A DNA stretch of 64,000 nt from PoT sp049331405 (GCF_049331405.1 NZ_CP186274.1:4340001-4404000), one strand, 5' to 3'. Counted from the stretch's first letter, positions 52,750 to 62,128 are shown. Numbers and translations: made by a program. Notes: generated by a model not told the origin, from the sequence alone.

Positions 52750-54396
52750 TCAAACCTGGAAGACCCCGATCGGAAACCCGGTCGTCCCCTGCGGCCGCGT
52801 CGCGATCTCGAGCGCCTGACTCAGAACGCTGCGAGTCTGGGCCGGGTCGATGATCGCGTCGATCCAGCCTCGTGCGGCGGCGTAGCGGATATCGGTCTCG
52901 TGCTCGTAACGACCACGAAGCTCGTCCGCCATCTGCTTGAGTTCGTCGCCATCGACGGACTTCCCCTGGCGTTTCAAGGTGGCGACCTGCACGTCGAGCA
53001 TGGTGCGGGCGGCCTGGTGCGCCCCCATCACGGCGTAGCGGGCGCCTGGCCATGCGAAGAGGAAGCGGGGGTCGAAGGCCTTGCCGCAGAGGGCATAATG
53101 CCCAGCACCGAACGAGTGGCCGACGATCAGCGTCAGCTTGGGCACGACGCTGTTGCTCACGGCGTTCACGAGCTTGGCACCCCGGCGAATGATCCCGGAA
53201 TGCTCGGCATCTCGCCCCACGTCGAAGCCATTCACGTCCTGGATGAACAGCAGCGGGATCCGGCTCTGGTTGCAGTCGAGCACGAACCTTGCCGCTTTAT
53301 CCGCGCTGTCCGCGTAAATGACCCCGCCGAACTGATAGGGACCTCGGCCTTCGGGACGGAAGCGGAGCCTCTGATTGGCGACAATCCCCAGGGCCCGCCC
53401 TCCCAGTCGGGCGAAGCCGCAGCAGAGGGTCTTGCCGTACTCGGCGCGATACTCGTCGAATCGCCCGCCATCGACGATGGCCTCAATCAGGTGCCGAACA
53501 TCATACTGTGATGATGGATCGCTGCGTACGAGCGAGAAGAGTTCGTCCGTGCTGCGAGAGGGCTCCTCGACTGTCCCTCCTTGCGGCTTCGAGACCAGCG
53601 CCTCCGGCAACATCCCGATCAGACGCCGGAGTTGGGCGAGGCATGAATCCTCATCCGGCTCATGAAAATCCACGGTCCCGCTGATCGCCGAGTGGACCGA
53701 AGCCCCGCCGAGGTCCTCATGCGAGATATCCTGCCCGATCGCCGCCTTGACCAGCGCAGGGCCCGCGAGGTAGAGACCCGACCCCTCGGTCATCAGCACG
53801 GTGTCGCAGAGGACCGGGAGATAGGCACCGCCTGCGACGCAGTTGCCCATGATCGCGGCGAACTGCGGGATCCCCTGCGCCGAGAGAACGGCATTGTTGC
53901 GGAAGATCCGCCCGAAGTCGTCGTCGTCAGGGAAGACCTCGTCCTGGAGCGGCAGGAAGACCCCCGCCGAATCCACGAGGTAGATCAACGGAAGCCGGTT
54001 CTGCCCGGCGATCTCCTGGGCTCGCAGGACCTTCTTGATGGTCATCGGGAAGAAGGAGCCGGCCTTCACCGTGGCGTCGTTGGCCACGATCATGACGGGC
54101 CGGCCTTCGACCTCGCCGATCGCCGTGACCACCCCCGCGCCCGGGGCTCCTCCCCATTCCACGTACATCTGGAAGCCGGCCCAGAGGCCAAGCTCCAGGA
54201 CCCTGGAATTCGGATCCACGAGGGCGTCGATACGTTCCCGGGCCGTCTTGCGCCCCTTGGCGTGCTGACGTTCGATGGCCTCGGCCCCGCCCCCCTTGCG
54301 GATCTGGTCCTCCTCGGCCTGGATCCGCCGGGTGGCCTCACGCAGGTCGGGATCGGTCTCTCGTCGCGAGTCGAGGCGAGTCTCGGCGGCTGTCAT
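52750..54396 (-). CDS. Acyl-CoA carboxylase carboxyltransferase (beta) subunit
   Basis: A 548-residue carboxyltransferase that moves CO2 from carboxybiotin to an acyl-CoA. It resembles methylcrotonyl-, geranyl- or propionyl-CoA carboxylase beta subunits: KGRKTARERIDALVDPNS, GVVTAIGEVEGRPVMIVANDATVKAGSFFPMTIKK, IYLVDSAGVFLPLQDEVFPD (an LPLQ loop like that of methylcrotonyl-CoA carboxylases), then AGGAYLPVLCD and a C-terminal GAGHYALCGKAFDPRFLFAWPGARYAVMG. The alpha subunit (biotin carboxylase and biotin carrier) is not within this window. ATG 54396. It lies 57 bases from thiolase and 61 from DUF1446, so it is probably in one unit. Substrate is inferred only. Confidence 0.9.
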   Translation of the reverse strand: MTAAETRLDSRRETDPDLREATRRIQAEEDQIRKGGGAEAIERQHAKGRKTARERIDALVDPNSRVLELGLWAGFQMYVEWGGAPGAGVVTAIGEVEGRPVMIVANDATVKAGSFFPMTIKKVLRAQEIAGQNRLPLIYLVDSAGVFLPLQDEVFPDDDDFGRIFRNNAVLSAQGIPQFAAIMGNCVAGGAYLPVLCDTVLMTEGSGLYLAGPALVKAAIGQDISHEDLGGASVHSAISGTVDFHEPDEDSCLAQLRRLIGMLPEALVSKPQGGTVEEPSRSTDELFSLVRSDPSSQYDVRHLIEAIVDGGRFDEYRAEYGKTLCCGFARLGGRALGIVANQRLRFRPEGRGPYQFGGVIYADSADKAARFVLDCNQSRIPLLFIQDVNGFDVGRDAEHSGIIRRGAKLVNAVSNSVVPKLTLIVGHSFGAGHYALCGKAFDPRFLFAWPGARYAVMGAHQAARTMLDVQVATLKRQGKSVDGDELKQMADELRGRYEHETDIRYAAARGWIDAIIDPAQTRSVLSQALEIATRPQGTTGFPIGVFQV

Positions 54397-54453
54397 CGGC
54401 CTGTTTCCACCTCGTAGGACTCGGTTGGAAATGCCAGGATCGACTTCGTTCGA

Positions 54454-55641
54454 TCAAACCCGCTCCACGATCATGGCGACGGCATTCCCGCCGCCCAGGC
54501 AGAGCGAGGCGATCCCCAGCCGCTTCCCCCGACGTTCGAGGGCGTGCAGGAGCGTCACGAGCACCCGGGCGCCACTCGCTCCGATCGGATGCCCCAGCGC
54601 GATCGCCCCTCCATGCACATTCACGCGGGCCGGGTCGATCTCGAGCCCCTTCACGCAGCCGAGCAGTTGCGACGCGAACGCCTCATTGATCTCGAAAAGG
54701 TCAATGTCGCCGACGCCGAGCCCTGCCTTCTTCAGAACAACACGGATTGCGCCGATGGGGGCGAGGAAGAGGTCGCGAGCCTCCAGGCCGGAGACCGCCG
54801 TGGCGACGATCCGGGCCATCGGCTTCGCACCGATCGACTCCGCCTTCTCTTGCGACGCGACGACGACCATCGCGGCCCCGTCGCTGAGCGTCGACGAGTT
54901 GCCGGCCGTCACCACGCCACCGGGTCGGAACGCCGGTCCGAGTCGCGCGAGGGCCTCCACCGTCGTCTCGGGCCTGGGCCCCTCATCGGCCTCGACCTTC
55001 TGCACAGACCCTTTCTTCCCCTCGATGGCAATGGGGACGACCTCGGCGAGGAAGGCGCCGGCCTCTTGCGCCTCGACCGCCCGACGCTGGCTCTCATGGG
55101 CCAGGGCATCCAGGTCGTTGCGAGTCAAGCCGCAGAGCTCGGCCGTGCGTTCAGCCGCCTCGCCCATCGGCCAGCCCTCGACGGAGCAGGTGAGCCCGTC
55201 GTTGAGCATCGAGTCAATCAGACTCCGGTCGCCGACCTTCCACCCCCCCCTTCCCCCGCGAAGGAGGTGGGGGGCGTTGCTCATGCTCTCCATGCCCCCC
55301 GCGAGTAGCAGTTCCGCATCCCCCGCTCGAATGGCCGTCGCCGCGAGCATGACCGCCCGGAGGCCGGAGCCGCAGACCATGTTGACCGTCAGTGCGCCTG
55401 TCGACGCAGGCAGGCCCGACCGCAAGGCGACCTGTCGCGCAGGCGCCTGACCCAGGCCGGCAGAGAGGACGTTACCGACGATCGCCTCGTCGAATTGCGT
55501 GTGGTCGGCCCCCGACCTGGCGATGGCCTCTTGTGCCGCTGCCACCCCCAGGTCAATCGCCGTACGCGACGCCAATCCGCCGAGGTAACGGCCGATAGGA
55601 GTTCGGCAAGCCGACAGTATCACCGGCTCCGGGCTGGGCAT
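54454..55641 (-). CDS. Acetyl-CoA acetyltransferase-type thiolase
   Basis: A 395-residue thiolase that cleaves a 3-oxoacyl-CoA with CoA to acetyl-CoA and a shorter acyl-CoA, or joins two acetyl-CoA. The nucleophile Cys90 lies in NMVCGSGLRAV. NEAFASQ, the histidine in GGAIALGHPIGASGARVL, and the second cysteine in CLGGGNAVAM are all present. Length and motif order are textbook. ATG 55641. It is the first gene of the minus-strand catabolic block and probably completes the degradation pathway by releasing acetyl-CoA. No promoter recognised. Confidence 0.93.
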   Translation of the reverse strand: MPSPEPVILSACRTPIGRYLGGLASRTAIDLGVAAAQEAIARSGADHTQFDEAIVGNVLSAGLGQAPARQVALRSGLPASTGALTVNMVCGSGLRAVMLAATAIRAGDAELLLAGGMESMSNAPHLLRGGRGGWKVGDRSLIDSMLNDGLTCSVEGWPMGEAAERTAELCGLTRNDLDALAHESQRRAVEAQEAGAFLAEVVPIAIEGKKGSVQKVEADEGPRPETTVEALARLGPAFRPGGVVTAGNSSTLSDGAAMVVVASQEKAESIGAKPMARIVATAVSGLEARDLFLAPIGAIRVVLKKAGLGVGDIDLFEINEAFASQLLGCVKGLEIDPARVNVHGGAIALGHPIGASGARVLVTLLHALERRGKRLGIASLCLGGGNAVAMIVERV

Positions 55642-55878
55642 GGAAGCTCCCGGTGTCCTGGATCAGGATGGATCTGAGATCGGATAGGTCTCGCACCTAT
55701 TCGAATTCTAGAGCCAGCCCCTGATGCGGTCAACGACTCGCACGCCATTGCTCGGTGGAATGCCGATGACGCAAACCTGACGTCGCATGGCCCGCTCGCG
55801 CACCATCAGGCCCCGCGTTGCGACAGCCACGCGATGACATCGGCCGCACTCCAATCCGATAACGAGGAGATTCGTGCC

Positions 55879-56871
55879 TCAGGCCTCGCGGGCAATCAGA
55901 GCATCGCGTGCGCAGCCTGCGGCTCCGATGAAGCCTGCATCACCGCCGAGTTCGGCGAAGGCGATCTTCGTCTTGTCAGCCAGGGTGGCGAAGCTGAGCT
56001 TGCGGACATGCTCGCGGATGGCATTGAGGAAGGGCTCGCCGGCCGCGATCATGCCGCCGCCGAACAGGACGATGTCAGGGTCGATCGTGTGCATGAGGGT
56101 GGACGCGCCGACGGCGAGGTAACGAGCCGTCTCGCTCATCAGGCGGACCGCCAGGGGATCGCCCGCGTACGCGGCGTCGGAGATGGCGTGGCTCGTGAGC
56201 GAGCCCTGGGCGTGGAGGTCGCGGAGGGACGAGGCTTCGCCCAACTCCAGGGCCTCGACCGCGCGCTTGACCAGCGAGGTCGCAGAAGCATAGGCCTCGA
56301 GGTGGCCCGAGATGCCGCAGGAACAAGGGCGGCCGCCATCCATCTGGACGATCATGTGGCCGCACTCGGCGCCGTGGCCGTGTCTGCCGGCGATGATCCG
56401 TCCTTGGTCCACGATCCCGCAGCCGATGCCCGTCCCCAGCGTGAACAGGACGAGGCTCTGGACGTCTCGTCCAGCCCCTGCCCAGAACTCGCCATAAGCG
56501 GCGGCGTTGGCGTCGTTTTGCAGGACGGTCGGGTGACCCAGGAGGTCCTGCAGACGCTGGCGAATCGGCAGGTTAGCCCAGCCCGGGAGGTTGGAGGGAA
56601 GGTAGATCGAGCCGTTCTCGAAATCGATGGTCCCCGGCGAACCCAGGCCCACGGCCGCGATCTGATCCCACGAGAGTCCGCTCGCCGAAACGGCCTGACG
56701 GCCCGCCTCGGCGAGATTCTTGACCCCTTCCTCGGGGCCTCGACCTGCCAGGGTCTGGAGGCTGATCTTCGAAAGCACCCGGCCCTTGTCGTCGACGACG
56801 CCACTCTTGATGTTCGTGCCGCCGAGGTCGATTCCGAGATAAAAGGGAGCCTGGGGAGCTTCTGCGATCAT
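55879..56871 (-). CDS. ROK-family glucokinase
   Basis: A 330-residue sugar kinase of the ROK family that likely phosphorylates glucose. It starts with the phosphate loop GIDLGGTNIKSGVVDD (14-29). The catalytic Asn119-Asp120 pair is in LQNDANAAAYGE, and TLGTGIGCGIV follows. The ROK zinc site, usually H...CxCGxxGC, here has His172 (ECGHM), Cys183 and Cys185 (CSCG) but His190 in place of the third Cys. Zinc might still bind through His. ATG 56871. It stands alone, divergent from no recognised partner. Substrate specificity is inferred from family. Confidence 0.85.
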   Translation of the reverse strand: MIAEAPQAPFYLGIDLGGTNIKSGVVDDKGRVLSKISLQTLAGRGPEEGVKNLAEAGRQAVSASGLSWDQIAAVGLGSPGTIDFENGSIYLPSNLPGWANLPIRQRLQDLLGHPTVLQNDANAAAYGEFWAGAGRDVQSLVLFTLGTGIGCGIVDQGRIIAGRHGHGAECGHMIVQMDGGRPCSCGISGHLEAYASATSLVKRAVEALELGEASSLRDLHAQGSLTSHAISDAAYAGDPLAVRLMSETARYLAVGASTLMHTIDPDIVLFGGGMIAAGEPFLNAIREHVRKLSFATLADKTKIAFAELGGDAGFIGAAGCARDALIAREA

Positions 56872-56950
56872 GCGATCCTCGGCGTTTCTGGTCCCGAAGG
56901 TGGGGGAACATTCGAAACGCCAATAACTTAGCTCCCCGAAGACACCGGGG

Positions 56951-57790
56951 TCAATCCGGCAGCGAGAGGAGCTTGGGCCGGGTGTGCGTCAGCCTGGGAG
57001 CGAGGGCCGCGGGGACGCGCTTCTTGCGGGCCAGCACGAAGATCGTGTGTGTGTCGCGGAAGGGGGAGAGCAGGATCGAGAGGGCCTTCAGGAACGGGTA
57101 GAAGACCACGGTCAGCGGGTCGATCTTCGAGCGGAAGAGCGTGTGCTGGATCCAGATCACCAGCGAGGAGCCGAGCGTGCCGAAACGGAGCCGATCGATC
57201 GGTTCAAAGCCGTTCTGCTCGAGGACCGCTTCGAGCTGATCGAACGTGTATCCGTTGCGGACGTGCCAGCCGTCCTCAACCGGCGTGACGCGGATGCGCG
57301 AGGCGTTACGCTGCCAGTCACGGTCCGGGGTCGAGATGTAAACGAAGCCGTCCTCGTCGAGCAAGTCGTGGATCTGCCGGAACGTGGCCGGGGCATCCAT
57401 GATGTGCTCGATCACGTCGAAGAGGAGGACCTGATCGTACTGGCGCCGTTGCTCGGGGTCGGCGGCGAGTTCGTCGAGACGGGCGACGCGGAACTCCATC
57501 TGCTCATCGGAGTAGCCGAGGAAGTCGCGCATCTCTTCGCAGTTCTGCTTCTCCCACTCGTGGATCGTGATCCCCAGGCACTTGGCGTTGCGGAGCGCGG
57601 CCTGGTGGGTGAAGAATGCGTTGCCGCAGCCGCAATCGAGCGTGCGGACGGGCTTCTCGGCAGTTCCCGTGCGGAACATTTTGACGGCGGCCGACTTATC
57701 GCGACTCACCCAGTTCGTGCCGGGGAAGAGAAGATACTTGAGGAGAAGGCGGGCACGCGAGGGGACGTTGGCGGTGTAGGCGCGGAGCAC
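56951..57790 (-). CDS. Class I SAM-dependent methyltransferase
   Basis: A 279-residue methyltransferase of unknown substrate. Motif I is TLDCGCGNAFFT (about residues 48-60). FRVARLDELAAD follows, then YDQVLLFDVIEHIMDAPATFRQIHDLLDEDGFVYISTPDRDW, typical of a methyltransferase acting on a small molecule or lipid. The C-terminal 50 residues have hydrophobic segments (VVFYPFLKALSILLSPF), so the protein may be membrane-associated. The GTG start at 57790 has a strong AAGGAGG 6 bases upstream. It lies 79 bases upstream of glucokinase on the same strand. Confidence 0.85.
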   Translation of the reverse strand: MLRAYTANVPSRARLLLKYLLFPGTNWVSRDKSAAVKMFRTGTAEKPVRTLDCGCGNAFFTHQAALRNAKCLGITIHEWEKQNCEEMRDFLGYSDEQMEFRVARLDELAADPEQRRQYDQVLLFDVIEHIMDAPATFRQIHDLLDEDGFVYISTPDRDWQRNASRIRVTPVEDGWHVRNGYTFDQLEAVLEQNGFEPIDRLRFGTLGSSLVIWIQHTLFRSKIDPLTVVFYPFLKALSILLSPFRDTHTIFVLARKKRVPAALAPRLTHTRPKLLSLPD

Positions 57791-58044
57791 GTAGGTCCTC
57801 CTTAACTCAAAGAGCCCCAGAGCAAGGCAGCCGTGGGGCAAGGTGCAATCCTTGGCACAGCCCACATTAGTCGGCCATTATTGACATCGCAAGACCGATT
57901 CTCGAGGCGACACGCTTCATTCAAGCCATCCCCACGACTCTCGATACATGATGCGAACGGGTGCAAGGATCGCATCGGGTCGCAAGCCCCTGGAGAACAA
58001 GGGATCTCGCCCCCTGCCATTTAGCCTGTTGACGGAGACGACGA

Positions 58045-58698
58045 TCAGGAACGCGACCCGAAATAAAAACCCACGATCGCAGCCAGGACGTGCTCGGGGC
58101 CATATCGCCCGATCTCGAAGTGGGCCTGCCGCTGGATCTCGGCGAAGGTCGCGGGCAGGAAAGGTCGGAGTTGGTCGCAGATCAGGACCGCCAGGAATAC
58201 CGTCGCCAGCAGGGAGATGAGGGCACGCGTGTCCTCGAACCAGCGAGGGAGGACCTTCCCTCGGCCATTCCACCAAGACGCGAACTTTTGGAGCACTACA
58301 CCCAGCAGGAACCCGAAGACCAGGAGCAGCGTCACGACTCCCGGATTCTTGCCCGGAGATGCGATCCGACCCTGACGAAACAGGGCGAAGGCGACCGCCA
58401 CGAAACCGCCCATGATCAGGAGCCGCACTGTCCCCTTCGGCAGGTAGAGGGGAGGAGGCCCCGGGGCCTCGCCGGGTTCAGTCCGGCTCCGGACGGCGAA
58501 GTAGTGGCCGAGGATGATGAAGAGGAGATCCCGTAGCGAGTCGGGCACCTCAAGGTCCGGCCTGAGCAGCAGGTGGGCCCAGAGCGTGGCGAAGATCAGG
58601 ATCGCCATCACCGCGCGGATGCTCCCGGCCGGCAGGCCGAACGCGTGGATCCGGCGCCAGTCCGTCTGCGGCGAAGGCACGGTCGGGGTGTCGGGCAT
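58045..58698 (-). CDS. Membrane protein, unknown family
   Basis: A 217-residue protein with about five hydrophobic segments (for example AVMAILIFATLWAHLLLRP; VRLLIMGGFVAVAFALF; VTLLLVFGFLLGVVLQKFASW; LISLLATVFLAVLICDQL; HVLAAIVGFYFGSRS). The N-terminus is Pro-rich and soluble. No catalytic motif is recognised. ATG 58698 is preferred; the upstream frame is Arg-rich without support. It is divergent from the DUF1570 gene with a shared palindromic TATAATTATA between them. Confidence 0.7.
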   Translation of the reverse strand: MPDTPTVPSPQTDWRRIHAFGLPAGSIRAVMAILIFATLWAHLLLRPDLEVPDSLRDLLFIILGHYFAVRSRTEPGEAPGPPPLYLPKGTVRLLIMGGFVAVAFALFRQGRIASPGKNPGVVTLLLVFGFLLGVVLQKFASWWNGRGKVLPRWFEDTRALISLLATVFLAVLICDQLRPFLPATFAEIQRQAHFEIGRYGPEHVLAAIVGFYFGSRS

Positions 58699-58834
58699 CG
58701 GGGGGATCCTGATGTGCCGAAAACTCGCGAAATCCGGTTCTGGCAAGCTCACGACGCGGCGACGGTAGCAGAAACGCAACGGGCAGGCAACAATTCGCGG
58801 GTCGTCGAACGAAGGGTTCCTCGGGCCTGTCGTC

Positions 58835-58844
58835 TATAATTATA
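58835..58844. promoter_or_regulatory. Symmetric TATAATTATA in divergent intergenic region
   Basis: The 10-base palindrome TATAATTATA lies between the minus-strand membrane protein gene (start 58698) and the plus-strand DUF1570 gene (start 58914), and offers a -10-like TATAAT on both strands. No good -35 matches are evident, so promoter use is uncertain. Confidence 0.35.
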
Positions 58845-58913
58845 AGGACACGACTCGGCGATCAGAGTTGCGCATCCACTCTCCCATGCCAACCCGGAGG
58901 AAAGGCATTCCGC

Positions 58914-59897
58914 ATGTCGCAAACCTCGCATCGCGACGCCATCGCCAGGCCGCAGACAATGACGTCGCGGCGCCAGTTCCTGCTCGCCACGATCGGCGGC
59001 GCGATCACCGCCGGATTCGCGAGGGCCGCCGATCCCGGGGTGCCCGCGAGCACCTTCGATAAAGAGCTCGAGGCCGTCCAGGCTCGCCTGGCCGCCGCGG
59101 GGATCAAGGGGGCCCGGTCGAGCACGTACGAGTTCTATGAAGGCATCGGCAATTCATCCGACCGCCACCGCGACGACGCCCTCAAGATCTGCTATGACCT
59201 GTCGACTGTTTATATCAAGCACTTTCAGGATCGACGGTTCCGCGTCGAGGCCCCGAAGCGCAAGTTAATCGTCGTGTCCCTCAAGGACCGCAAGTCCTAC
59301 GAGGCCTTCTCGGAGAACGCCCCAGGCGCCGAGGTTGGCGGGCACTACGATCTCGAGACGAACGCCCTGGTCGTCTTCGACTTCCGCCAGGACAAGGAGA
59401 AGCGGGCGACGTCCGCCCAGCGCATCAACACCTTCACCCTGGTCCACGAATCACTCCACCAGTTGATGTACAACACCGGACTGCTTTCGAGACAGGCCGA
59501 CGTCCCCGTCGCCATCAGCGAAGGATTGGCGGCTTACGGCGAACTCTGGCAATCGTCGGCGAAGCGTGCCCCCTTCGGCCGGGTCAACATGAGCCGGCTG
59601 CAGGTGTTGAAGGACTTGAGGTCGAATCAGAAAGACGCCCCGACCGTCGAGTCGCTCCTCACCAAGGACGACCTCTTTGGCGACGAGGACAGCTCGCAGG
59701 CGGCCTATGCGCAGAGCTGGCTCCTGGTGCACTACTTCATGCGACCTGATCATGTGGACAAGTTCCGAGCCTATCTGATCGCGGTCAACACCAGGACCGA
59801 CGCCTCGCATCGGCTCGAGGACGCCAAGACCCACCTGGGCGACCTCAACAAGCTCGACGCGAGTCTGCGACGTTACCAGACCCAGCAATCGCGCTGA
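58914..59897 (+). CDS. Tat-exported DUF1570-type protein with HExxH metalloprotease motif
   Basis: A 327-residue protein. Residues 18-38 carry a twin-arginine signal (SRRQFLLATIGGAITAGFARA). Residues 177-182 form an HExxH zinc motif (VHESLHQLMYNTG) and an acidic third ligand candidate Glu203 follows (ISEGLAAYGE), so a gluzincin-like metalloprotease is plausible. The sequence is like the planctomycete DUF1570 family. ATG 58914. It is divergent from the membrane protein gene and converges on the secA paralogue with a terminator between. Substrate is unknown. Confidence 0.8.
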   Translation: MSQTSHRDAIARPQTMTSRRQFLLATIGGAITAGFARAADPGVPASTFDKELEAVQARLAAAGIKGARSSTYEFYEGIGNSSDRHRDDALKICYDLSTVYIKHFQDRRFRVEAPKRKLIVVSLKDRKSYEAFSENAPGAEVGGHYDLETNALVVFDFRQDKEKRATSAQRINTFTLVHESLHQLMYNTGLLSRQADVPVAISEGLAAYGELWQSSAKRAPFGRVNMSRLQVLKDLRSNQKDAPTVESLLTKDDLFGDEDSSQAAYAQSWLLVHYFMRPDHVDKFRAYLIAVNTRTDASHRLEDAKTHLGDLNKLDASLRRYQTQQSR

Positions 59898-59936
59898 GCC
59901 TGGCCGCTGCCCCAATGGTGTGAGTGCAATAAGAAA

Positions 59937-59974
59937 CCCGCGAGTTGGCTCGATGCTTCGAGCCAACTCGCGGG
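59937..59974. terminator. Bidirectional terminator between DUF1570 gene and secA paralogue
   Basis: CCCGCGAGTTGGCTCG (59937-59952) pairs perfectly with CGAGCCAACTCGCGGG (59959-59974) over 16 bases with a 6-base loop. On the minus strand it runs into TTTCTTATT, a U-tract. Confidence 0.85.
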
Positions 59975-60005
59975 TAATTTGTAGGAGTCTGGCGGTATTG
60001 TGTGA

Positions 60006-61955
60006 TCAACCCAGCACGGGGTTCAGGCCCATATTCTTGCGCATCTCGGCCCGCTGCTTCTCGTAGTTCATGAGCAGCTTTCGGTCTCGGAAGTGCTGCC
60101 GCTCTTTCTTCGCCTGGGCGGCCAGCACGAGCCGACGCATGGCACCGCTCGTGAGTTCGCCGCGATCCTTGTAGCGTCTGCGAAGCCGGGCCGCGGGCTT
60201 CTCGCCGAAGGCCTCGATGATTTCGTCCTCGAGCGAGACGAAGAACTGGCAGTAGCCCTTGTCACCTTGCCGGGCACTGCGGCCGGCGAGTTGGCGATCG
60301 ATCCGGCGCGACTCGTGCCGCTCGGTCCCGATGACGTGGAGCCCGCCGACCTCGTTCATCCCCTCGCCGAGCTTGATGTCGGTACCGCGGCCGGCCATGT
60401 TCGTGGCCACCGTCACCTTGCCGGGCTGGCCGGCCTGGGCGACGATCTGGGCCTCGATCTCGTGGTTCTTGGCGTTGAGGACCTGGTGCTCGATGTTCGC
60501 GGCCGTGAGCAGGGCGCTCAGCTTCTCCGACTTCTCGATCGAACGCGTTCCGACGAGCACCGCGACCTGCTTGTGGTTCCATTCGACGATCTGGTCGGCC
60601 ACCGCCTGGAACTTCTCGTTCTCGGTTGAGAAGATCCTGTCGGGGACCCAGAGCCGACGCCCCTTGCGATTCGTCGGCACCTTGAAGACGTTGACCTTGT
60701 AGATCCGGCGCAGCTCGGCGGCGTCGGTCGACGCCGTACCAGTCATGCCGGCGAGCTTCTTGTATCTGAGGAAGAAGTCCTGCACCGTGACGCGGGCTGC
60801 GGTGATCGTCTCGAGTGTCACCTCGAGCCGTTCCTTGGCCTGGATCGCCTGGTGCAAGCCGTCCTGCCACTGCCGACCGGGCATCATACGGCCGGTGAAC
60901 TCGTCGACGATCACGATCTCGCCGTTCACGACGACGTAGTCACGGTCGCGTAGATAGGCGATCTGGGCTCGCAGGGCTCGCTCAACATACTCATAGAGCC
61001 CGTCGACGGTGAGGGCGACGAAGGAGGAGTGGCCTGCGACGGCCTGCACCTTGCGGCGTCCTGCGGCGTTCAACTCCGCCTTGCGCTCGGCGGGGTCGTA
61101 CTTGAAATCCTTCGTGCGGACGAGCGTGGCCGCGAGTTGGTCGGCACCGTAATAGGCGGCGGCCTCTTCCTGGGTCGGCTGATTGTTGGCACCGATGATC
61201 AACGGGGTCCTCGCCTCGTCGATCAAGATACTATCGGCCTCGTCGACCACGGCGAAGTGGTGGGTGCGCTGGACGGGCGTCTCGCCTTCGTGGTGGCTGC
61301 CGCGTCCGAGGAAGGCCTGCTCGAACGACTTGCGGTGGGTGTCGCCGAGTTGGAGTCGCTTGAGTTCGTCGCGGAGGAAGTCGAAGCCGAATTCCTTGCT
61401 CGTGCCATAGGTGATGTCGCAAGCATACGCCGCGCGTCGTTCGTGGTCCTGGGTCGTCGTCTGGATGCAGCCGACGGTCATTCCCAGGGCCCGGTAGACG
61501 TTCGCCATCCACTCGGCGTCGCGGTGGGCGAGATAGTCGTTGACGGTGATGACGTGGACGCCCTTGCCTTGCAGGGCATTCAGATAAGTGGGCAAGGTGG
61601 CGACGAGGGTCTTACCTTCTCCGGTCTCCATCTCGGCGATGCAGCGGTTGTGGATCGCCGCCCCGCCGACGAGCTGGACGTCGTAGTGGCGCTGCTTGAT
61701 CGTCCGCTTGGCGGCCTCGCGAACGAGGGCGAAGGCCTCGACGAGCATGCCGTTGAGCGAGTCCCCTTGCCTGGCCTTGAGTTGGAGGACCCGACTCCGC
61801 GCGCGCAGCTCGGCGTCGGATTCCTTCTCGAGCGTCGACTCCAAGGCGTTCACCTGGGCGGCGAGGACGGCATATCGACTCAAGCGGCCCGTATGCGTGG
61901 GCCCGGCTAGGCTCTGCACCCTGTTGATCCACTTCGGCCCGAGTCGGCTGGCCAT
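60006..61955 (-). CDS. Shortened SecA-type protein translocase ATPase
   Basis: A 649-residue SecA homologue, a motor that pushes proteins through SecYEG. It has Walker A at GEGKT (Lys115), Walker B as DEAD at 238-241 (VVDEADSILIDEARTPLI), GTSKEFGFDFLRDE, FTGRMMPGRQWQDGLHQAIQAKE and later helicase motifs such as VGTRSIEKSE, NAKNHEIEAQIVAQAG and ATNMAGRGTDIKLGEG, then GRSARQGDKG. It ends about 40 residues after the second nucleotide-binding fold, so it lacks the helical wing, C-terminal scaffold and zinc tail of the 800-950 residue housekeeping SecA. No remnant of these follows. A terminator lies 32 bases downstream. ATG 61955, with GGAGG upstream. It is likely an accessory SecA paralogue. Confidence 0.85.
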   Translation of the reverse strand: MASRLGPKWINRVQSLAGPTHTGRLSRYAVLAAQVNALESTLEKESDAELRARSRVLQLKARQGDSLNGMLVEAFALVREAAKRTIKQRHYDVQLVGGAAIHNRCIAEMETGEGKTLVATLPTYLNALQGKGVHVITVNDYLAHRDAEWMANVYRALGMTVGCIQTTTQDHERRAAYACDITYGTSKEFGFDFLRDELKRLQLGDTHRKSFEQAFLGRGSHHEGETPVQRTHHFAVVDEADSILIDEARTPLIIGANNQPTQEEAAAYYGADQLAATLVRTKDFKYDPAERKAELNAAGRRKVQAVAGHSSFVALTVDGLYEYVERALRAQIAYLRDRDYVVVNGEIVIVDEFTGRMMPGRQWQDGLHQAIQAKERLEVTLETITAARVTVQDFFLRYKKLAGMTGTASTDAAELRRIYKVNVFKVPTNRKGRRLWVPDRIFSTENEKFQAVADQIVEWNHKQVAVLVGTRSIEKSEKLSALLTAANIEHQVLNAKNHEIEAQIVAQAGQPGKVTVATNMAGRGTDIKLGEGMNEVGGLHVIGTERHESRRIDRQLAGRSARQGDKGYCQFFVSLEDEIIEAFGEKPAARLRRRYKDRGELTSGAMRRLVLAAQAKKERQHFRDRKLLMNYEKQRAEMRKNMGLNPVLG

Positions 61956-62128
61956 GGTCCTAAATCCTCCCCGCGGAACATCATTGCGGATGTGTCGGCA
62001 ATGGGGCCGTCGCGGCCCGGTTCGATGGAACGGCCAGGAGTCCACCATCCAGTGGAGACACCTTCCGCCCTAACTGGACAGCCGCGAGGGGATTTCTCCC
62101 GAGGCGTCGCGCCACTTCGCGTCGGATT

